DNA of 64,000 nucleotides from Carallia brachiata (taxonomy: Eukaryota; Streptophyta; Magnoliopsida; Malpighiales; Rhizophoraceae): assembly GCA_021464245.1 (NCBI GenBank), contig JADCRB010000003.1, forward strand, positions 158,962 to 222,961, read 5' to 3'. Both the position numbers and the translations under genes were made by a program. Below are positions 56,961 through 64,000 of the stretch, one piece after another. Position 1 is the first letter of the stretch. Every line of letters begins with the position of its first letter. The notes under the pieces are model-generated. The model was not told the origin of the DNA. It made no database searches and saw only the letters and a list, made by a program, of their open reading frames with translations.

Positions 56961-58695
56961 ATTACCGTCTTCTATTTTTGGCCCATAAAAGCAATTTTAT
57001 TCCACGTGCCCAAGAAGCTGGGCAGTACCATATATACAAGACTAAGCAAGCCATCCAAAAATGATGAAAATTTCCTTTTTCTAAACCCAATGCTTTTGTC
57101 AGACTTTCCACTTCTTAAATCATTAGGTTACTAACTCCGATTAAAATAAATAAATAAATAAAAGACCCAACTTCTCAGTATAGGAGACCCAAAACTGCCG
57201 ACAAAAACGCAGTGCCAGCATAGACAGCAAGCCGAGCATAAAAAATGTGTTCATATAAAATGTCGACCAGTAAGCAAAGAGAAAGATACCTTCCGTGTGG
57301 AGACCAGTCTTCAACCCCTTGATTGGTCGCTCCTTTTTTCTCGCCCACCTTTCATGCACTCTTTTTCTTCGGAATAAGGATGTTGGAACGGGGAGGACGG
57401 TGGTCGGTGGTCCTACCACTTTTTGTATGTTTTTTTTCTTTTAAGTATAATATTTTAACAAAATTGATAAAATTTACAACAACATAGTGTAATTCTGTAG
57501 TAACAATTATATAATTTACAACAACCTCTTGCTGTAAATTTTATAAAACTGGTTATAGAAATTCACTATTTTATTACGTATCATACATCTTTTTCAGAAA
57601 AAGAAAAAGAAGAAAAATTACACTTTGGCGCGTGAGACCCAACAAACGTGTCTGTAGCGTGTGTTTGTCGCGTCTATATATTCAAACCCCTTTTTCGTTT
57701 TGTTTGAACCAACCCTTCAATCTTTACTAATAAATAAGAGAACTACAAGGCAAGGCTGAAAGCCATGATAGATTGTGGTCCCTTTTAACAAGGCCTCATA
57801 ATGCAAAACTCTCCAAACTAAGTGCTTTCAGAATCCCAGGTATAGTGCCCATTTACATGACAAACCATATCCAAAGCCAGCTTTCCAGCAGCAGAAGACC
57901 TCACCCCACCCCATGGACCACCACCGACGTCCATCTACACATTCCATCTAAGTCATTTTTGCTTCCATCCCAAATCCTTACGTCCCCAGAGTAGGATCAG
58001 CATCCCATTCCCTTGCCTATGACACCCCACAATCCAGAATTCTTTCTTCCCCAAAATAGGATCAGCATCTCATTTCCTTGCCTATTGCATGCCGCGATCA
58101 GCAAGAATGTAGGCCCTACCTACACAAAACCTTTGCTTGAAAACCCAGTTTCCATGATCTGGTTATTGAAAGGGTTCGCGAAAGTTTTCATAGGAGAGAA
58201 TTATATGATTCGAAGATCTGGAAAATCTGGAAATCTTGATGATGTCCTAAGTAATAATTCACCGCGATCAACAACTTCCACCCCTGGGCCAAGGCGAGCG
58301 ATTCGAAACATAGAGGTCCAGCAGTCCATAAAGGTACCACAGAAATTTTCATTTTCAACTTTGCAATAATTTTCCAAGACATGTTCAATGTTCAATACGT
58401 TCAAGCGTGCATTTTGATGTCTGAAATGGCCGGTTCTTTGCCATATACTTCTTCAATGTGCAAAATCTTTAATAACTGCTTTATGATAGTGCAAATCAAT
58501 CTGAGTTTCCAGCTGAAATAAAACTTTCATCAATATAATATGGTAATTAATTAAAAAACCATAGCTATTTGAAAACTAAAGGCCACTTTAATTTTTCAGT
58601 TTTTTTCTTTGAAGAGGGTATAGCTTAGCTTGCTGCCTATTGAGCAGTTGATTATGGGATACAAATTTTCCGTTCATCAAATTTTGCTATTTCAG
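56961..58695 (+). other. Region upstream of the copine relic
   Basis: A TATA-type CTATATATTCAA lies at 57674-57685. An open stretch at 58013-58369 contains VFIGENYMIRRSGKSGNLDD and NSPRSTTSTPGPRRAIRNIE and ends near a GT donor (58333). It looks exon-like but I cannot name its family. It may belong to the same broken locus as the copine relic or to another gene. Confidence 0.4.
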
Positions 58696-59195
58696 GCCTA
58701 GCAGAAGCTTGGTGAGGTAGACACAACCAAATTCACAGTAATTTGGTCAGTGGCAGACCTGGAAAAGCTTTGCAGAGAAAGAGGTGGTGCGAATTTCGTC
58801 TTGCCATCTCCTCACGGCCATGAGAAGGTCTAGAAGGGCCAGCTATTTGTGGATAGCTTTTTGGAGAAAGAAAAGTACCAGCTTTTTGGATTATATATCA
58901 AGTGGCTTTGAGCTAAATTTTATGGTTGCTGTTGACTTTACAGCTCCAAATGGAAATCCTGAAATTAATCCAGATTCTTTGCACTACATCGATCGATCCT
59001 TCGGGCCGTTTGAATTCTTATTAGCAGGCTATAATGGAAGTGGGAGAAGTCAATTCTTATAGTAGGAGTTACAATGGGCATCGACCAGAGAGTTCTACTG
59101 GTATGATGGCTACGCGAGACATTGTACAATTGGTTCTTATGCTCGAAATGCACAGTGGGCAACTTTCCGTTGTTCAAGCTCGAACACTCCCAAGG
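58696..59195 (+). pseudogene. Copine (BONZAI-like) pseudogene fragment
   Basis: Intronless pieces of a plant copine: [34 protein letters not shown], then in another frame [20 protein letters not shown] and PDSLHYID (start of the von Willebrand A domain). Then MEVGE and, after a large deletion, MATRDIVQLVLMLEMHSGQL (C-terminal segment). A stop (GTC TAG at about 58831) and several frame changes break it. Most of the vWA domain is missing. Copines are calcium-dependent membrane-binding proteins that repress defence in plants; this copy cannot make one. Confidence 0.8.
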
Positions 59196-61773
59196 CTATT
59201 TCGATTTCCTGATGGCGGCCCTGACTATCTCCAACTTAATCCAACTGATCTATAGGACCATAAATTGGACGATGACGACCAACGATATTAAGCTCTACCC
59301 TATACTGCTTTGACTTCTGGGAAGGCGAGAGTCACGAGCTGTAGAATCAAATATAGGACAATTATTATAGTTATTTTTTAAAGGGGATCATTACATGTTC
59401 AAATAATTTTTTTTTATTACGTTCACATGTATTTTTTTATGCAACCACAAGCATTTTTTTGTGCAACCACATAAGAAAAATGTGCAACGAAAAAATAATA
59501 ATATTTTTTAAATTACTTTTTATCAATTTAGTTGCACAAAATACGTTCTTGGTTGCACAAAAAAAATTTCGTGTGGAGACAGTAGGAAAAAATCATTTAG
59601 CCATAAATTTTTTTCCCTTTTTTAAATCAGTGGGCGTTTAAAGGATAGATATTTTTTTTTTTGTTATAAAGTAGTTATATTTGAGTTTAATAATATTTAA
59701 ATAATAAAATTTTTATGAGTTAGATTGAATGAGTATAATAACTAACAATTTTTTATTTTAATTTATAAGTGTGATAATCTACATATCGGTGATGTACAAT
59801 TTTTTTTGTTGTAAAAAAAAATTGTATCTGTTAGAATGATTAGCATGAAATTGAATTTGATATCTTAATTAATTGATTACCCTGTTATGAGATTACTGGC
59901 ACGGTGGCTTGAGACTGTAGTTAAGTTAAATTTTATTTTCAGCCTTTTATTGCTATATTATAATCTTTCTAGTTCTGTTAATAATTTTACATTTTTAAGC
60001 TACTGTTAATTTTCTTGTTTTCAATTCAACGCATGCTTTGTGTCTCTGCAATTGCTTAGAAACTCTTTGCTTTCTGGAAATGAAAGGAGGCAAAGAGTGA
60101 TTGCAGAGCAATGCTTTGGGGTATCTTGTTTAGATTCTGTACCACATTTAACGGACCATTTTGAGAGAAAGGTTACCTCTCTGGTTTAAAATAAAATTTT
60201 GTAAACTTTTCAACAATATCCACAGGATAACACTCATTTAAAACCTAAATTTTTATAAATTTTTATAATGGAGTAAATTTTTTAATTTTTTTAATTGTAT
60301 CTTATATTTTTCAGATCTTTTATAATTGAGTCATTAATTTGACCGTTAGGTCAAATACCTTTCAGATCTATTAGTCAAATATATTTTTAATGTTCAAATT
60401 GATAGAATGACTCTATTATAAAAAAAATTTGAAATATATAAGACTCAATTAAACTATCGCTTTCTTGTCATCAGTGTATTTTTGTTTATGTACCAAGAAA
60501 TACTAATAGTGCAGCAGATTGAGTTGTTAGACAAACTAGAGATAACTTTTTTCCTCTAGATTGGACTAGCAACCCACCCCTAGTGCTATTATATTTATTG
60601 TCCTATGATCTTTCTAAATAATAATATGCTCTATATTTTAGTGTCAAAAAATAAAAATAAAAAAAAATTTAAAACTCAATTATAAAATTTTAAAACTTAA
60701 ATGTGTGTTATCCTCGTCGTCCAGTCAGAACTCACAATCCAGTATTGTCTTTTTTTTTTTTTTTTTTTTTTTATCACAGTCGCAGCGTCACTGACTCTAC
60801 CCAATTGATGGAAGAAGTGAAAAGCTTGTTAATTTGTTTTATTAAAATTCAAATTAGGAATCATTGCTTTGTAGACTCGGATGCATAAGGTTCTTCAAAT
60901 TGGACATGGACAACGTGAGGCATAACTTGTTGCGATGGATGCATAAGCTAATGTTGAAATTAAGAAGAAAAAGAAGATGGGGGAAAATAGAAAATTGCAT
61001 GATGATATTGTCGGATTTGGTAGCCGCAATGGTATTAATTTGAGATTAATTAGTTGTGCTATTACACTTGTACATGGAAGACTTAAAAAACACATTGTTA
61101 AAAACTCAGGACCTGCAGAGGCAAAACACTACATACTAAATAACTAATAAAACAAACTGATAATTTTAATAAATATTTATATGCATTTTGTAATATCAAC
61201 TGGGGCTGGGTGGCCAATTGCTCCCCTCGCTAGGTTAGATTTGATTCAGAATCATATTGTAGGAATACTACAAGCTTGTGGCTGCAAGTGAGATCTATCC
61301 CATTAGCTTAAGAATGTAATAGAACACTGAGAGATGATCAAACGCTGTGAGCCCATTGGGTGATGACATGGAAGCTATTACATTTGGGTTTGCGACCAAC
61401 CCAACATACATATGCCAATTACAACACAGACATCTGGATTGGAAACTAGTGCAGATTGTCATCCAATATACTTTGGTTAAGAAGAATTTAAGACAATTAA
61501 AACTTAGGTTTCACACAAATTTATAAGATGCAATAACGAGAAAATTTCATGGAGTTGATCCTGTTTAGAGTTATATAATCCTCTTGCAAAAGTTCAAAAA
61601 CCATCAATCTAATCTTGGGCATGAGTTGTGAATTGCAATAGCGAGACGTTAATCGAAATTGAAAATCTAAGAAACAACTAAAAATAAATGAGAAGATTTG
61701 TAGATTAAAAATTTGTGAAGTAACAAAGTCACATCCCTTCCCCTTTTGTTGTTTCTTCTCGTAGTCAAATTCT
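59196..61773. other. Intergenic, with a foldback near 59420-59580
   Basis: TATGCAACCACAAGC and TTTTGTGCAACCACATAAG (59438-59473) face TTAGTTGCACAAAATACGTTC and TTGGTTGCACAAAA (59530-59565) as imperfect inverted repeats. The rest is AT-rich with poly-T at 60752-60771 and no recognised gene. Confidence 0.5.
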
Positions 61774-62340
61774 ATGGAATTGAGAGCTATTTGTGCCGCA
61801 ATAAAAATGGCGTGGGACAAAGGCCTTTGTAATACAATTGTAGAAATTGGCGTTTTGCTCTCATTGAAGAAAATTATTAACGGTGTATTTGCAGTGAGTG
61901 GAAGAGAAGGAAAAGGAAGAGAAAAGAAAAGAAAACAAAGAGAAAATAAAAATATATAAAGTGGTGGAGAAAGTGAAGAGAAGAGAAAATAAAATTGTTT
62001 GAAGTGATAGAAAATAAATAGTAATTTGTGAGAGGAAAAGTGAAGAGAAAATAAAATTATTTGAAGTGATAGAAAAATGAAGATAAAGAAAGTATAGTGA
62101 AAGAAAAAATAAATAGTAATTTATAAGAGAAAAAATAGGGAGAAAATAAAATTATTTAAAATAATATAAAATATGAAAATAAAAAAATATAAAAAATATA
62201 TATAATAATAATTATATTTTTCTTTCTCTTTTCTTTTTCTATTGCATAACAAACAGAGGCTAAGGCTGATCCAGAGTTTGATTTATGCCATCCCATTGTA
62301 GCTGAGTGCATCCATCTCCTACAGTTACCTTGAAATTGTA
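61774..62340 (+). pseudogene. RNase H (RVT_3-type) fragment split by a MITE
   Basis: ELRAICAAIKMAWDKGLCNT followed by IVEIGVLLSLKKIING (61777-61880) resembles the RNase H domain of plant non-LTR elements, in which ELWAI...LAWDxG...VETDS is usual. It resumes after the MITE as EADPEFDLCHPIVAECIHLL near 62265-62325. The catalytic DS of VETDS is lost. Confidence 0.6.
61881..62260. mobile_element. 380-bp Tourist/PIF-like MITE with internal tandem repeats (family A, copy 2)
   Basis: Flanked by TAA at 61878-61880 and 62261-62263. The right end in reverse is GCCTCTGTTTGTTATGC and the left end is CGGTGTATTTGCAGTG. The internal unit (gaagtgatagaaaataaata ... gagaaaataaaattatttga) is repeated about three times and is the reverse complement of the unit in 51264-51638. 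Inserted into the RNase H fragment. Confidence 0.83.
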
Positions 62341-64000
62341 GATTGCAGCATATTCTCTGAAAAGGGAATTACTGTATTGATTTTCTGTCGAGTATTGAAA
62401 CTGAGTTAAAGATACTTTCATACTTTGAGAATATCCTCGTTCGGATATCTATGTAAGAGTAGTGTTAAAAAGATATTTACAATAATTATAAGTTAGTTAT
62501 ATAAATAAATTTAATTTTTAATAAATATATTTTTTAAAAATTAAAATTTAATCGTATTTAATATTATCTTAAATATATTTAATAGTACCATAAACTTTAA
62601 TTTTAAAAAAATTCCAAATTTTTTTTCTACTACTTAAGTTTTTTCTATGATTATTTTTTATACCTTCTTAATTTTTCTCATTCATGCAACGCTGACGTTC
62701 GATGTATGCGGGGCAGCTCTCCTAACGAGGTTAGTGTGTTTTCTTTTTTTTTTTTTTTTCTTTTCATGTTTCCTTCCCTCTTTTGGATTTTTTTTAAAAA
62801 AAGGTATATGTAAAACCAGTCATTCTTGGTGACTTTATTTGATCATTATTTTCTCAATATTTTTTATAGAGAAAAGCTAAGGGGCATGCTTTTAATGAGG
62901 CATGCATGTCTATATAACAATATGAGTTATTAAATAATTAAATTTTAAAAAAATTATTAAATATTATTTAATAAACTGTAAATTTATTTGTATTCACTTA
63001 ACAGTAAATTACATAGCTGTATTTTTTTCAAACTGTGGCCAATGCTGTGAAATGGAGACTATTAGACTTTTATGTAACAAGTAAAAATCTAAATTATTTC
63101 AACGGAAAAAAGCTTTATTTAATATTTTTCACCGATGGCCTCAGAAATAGCCTCCGAAAATGTCTAGCCTTGTTTACCTCTTTCTTCTTCTTCTGTTTTT
63201 TTTTTTTTTTTGGTCCCTCTCCCCAAATCCCCCCATTTTGGAACAAGAATAATTTGGGCACTAATGGTCTGTTTGGATTGTGAGATTTTGATAAGAAAGA
63301 AAGTTATGATAAAGAAAATTGTAAAAAATAAAGTTGTGAAAAAAAAATTATAAAAATTTATTGTTTGGATAAACAAAAAATATGCGAAAAAGAAAATAAC
63401 GAAAAAGTGAAATGTATATTTGAATTATATTAAAAAATGATAAAAAAATGTATAATTAAAAATATAAAAATACCCTTCCAAATCACTTGTAAATAAGATA
63501 TGTTTAAGTTATTTTAATAATTTTTATTGCATGTCTTTTTTATTTTTAATTTAGTTTTTATAGCATTTTTTCCGACACGACACTGTACAAATTTTCTAAT
63601 AGTACAATCTTTCTCGTGGTTTTCTTTTACAATCCGAACGATGTGAAATGTTTTTGATTTCTATCGCACAAAACAAAGGCTAAAAGTTTTTGAGTCAGTA
63701 GATTTTTTTATTTTTCTTGCACACACAGTAGATTTTTTTAAAGGCGTCAATGATTAGCATGACTAATGAATTTTAATTTAGTACTAGAATCTTCTTTACA
63801 AACTGAACCTTTTGAATTCGCCTTATCCTTTAAAATCTTAAAATCAATAATCAAAAGGAAAAAAAATATATTTTCAGATAAAAATAAATTTAAGAAAGCA
63901 TATGAATATAATGATTGAATTTAATGTGTAATTAACTGTATTCAGTGTAAAAAAAATGATAATCTTTTTTTTCTTCTATTTAGTTATATACTAAATATAA
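62341..64000. other. Intergenic, AT-rich, nothing recognised
   Basis: Poly-T tracts at 62743-62758 and 63196-63212. A block starting GGTCTGTTTGGATTGTGAG at 63265 looks like the left end of another Tourist-type element, but its right end is not clear. No gene. Confidence 0.5.

Noticed and set aside
1..64000. tRNA or rRNA genes
   Set aside because: No cloverleaf with proper A and B boxes or rRNA core was seen; only SINE-like tRNA remnants.

Overview
This is plant nuclear DNA. Genes have many exons with GT-AG introns, the intergenic DNA is AT-rich, and Ty1/copia, Ty3/gypsy, LINE, SINE and MITE insertions are common. Recognisable proteins include a subtilase, a CH-domain KIN-14 kinesin, a plastid FKBP16-type immunophilin, an SFT2/GOT1 vesicle protein and a copine. 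Together they point to a eudicot; a Citrus-like or other Sapindales genome is a guess from general resemblance. One run of N (170-544) is present. Nearly every conserved gene carries isolated 1-4 nt indels, so residual assembly error is likely and single frameshifts should not be read as proof of pseudogenes.

Layout, left to right. 1-2390: decayed Ty1/copia element. 3232-3592: two direct repeats. 3752-11947 (+): subtilase pseudogene, with Asp, His, Asn and Ser catalytic regions all traceable, cut inside a coding exon by a complete 2,786-bp LTR retrotransposon (7457-10242). 12491-15269: MITE-like and foldback elements, and between them copy 1 of a small cysteine-rich membrane protein gene (-). 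16206-18041: 5'-truncated LINE with a 15-bp target duplication. 18416-23210 (+): FKBP16-type gene. 24215-25767 (+): SFT2-like gene. 26780-28159 (-): intact copy 2 of the small membrane protein, with a SINE-like insertion absent from copy 1. 28160-40977: repeat-rich intergenic DNA with a small secreted Gly/Arg-rich gene (33498-33758), a gypsy remnant, hairpins, and one exon of an ADA2-like gene. 40978-47620 (-): KIN-14 kinesin, about 17 exons. 47621-64000: mostly MITEs, tandem repeats and gene relics (RING-H2, copine, RNase H).

The main point of interest is the retrotransposon at 7457-10242. Its two 358-bp LTRs look identical by eye, it has a perfect 5-bp target duplication, and it lacks integrase, RT and RNase H. 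Its LTR holds three perfect three-unit heat-shock elements just upstream of a TATA box. Its gag reading frame is extended by a coiled coil, a second zinc knuckle and an Arg/Ser-rich tail resembling a plant RS2Z splicing factor. This suggests a young, non-autonomous (TR-GAG-like), possibly heat-responsive element that captured part of a host SR-protein gene.

The FKBP and SFT2 genes are adjacent and in the same direction. From memory the Arabidopsis counterparts (At4g26555 and At4g26550) are also neighbours, so this block is probably ancestral and the surrounding DNA is lineage-specific insertion and duplication.
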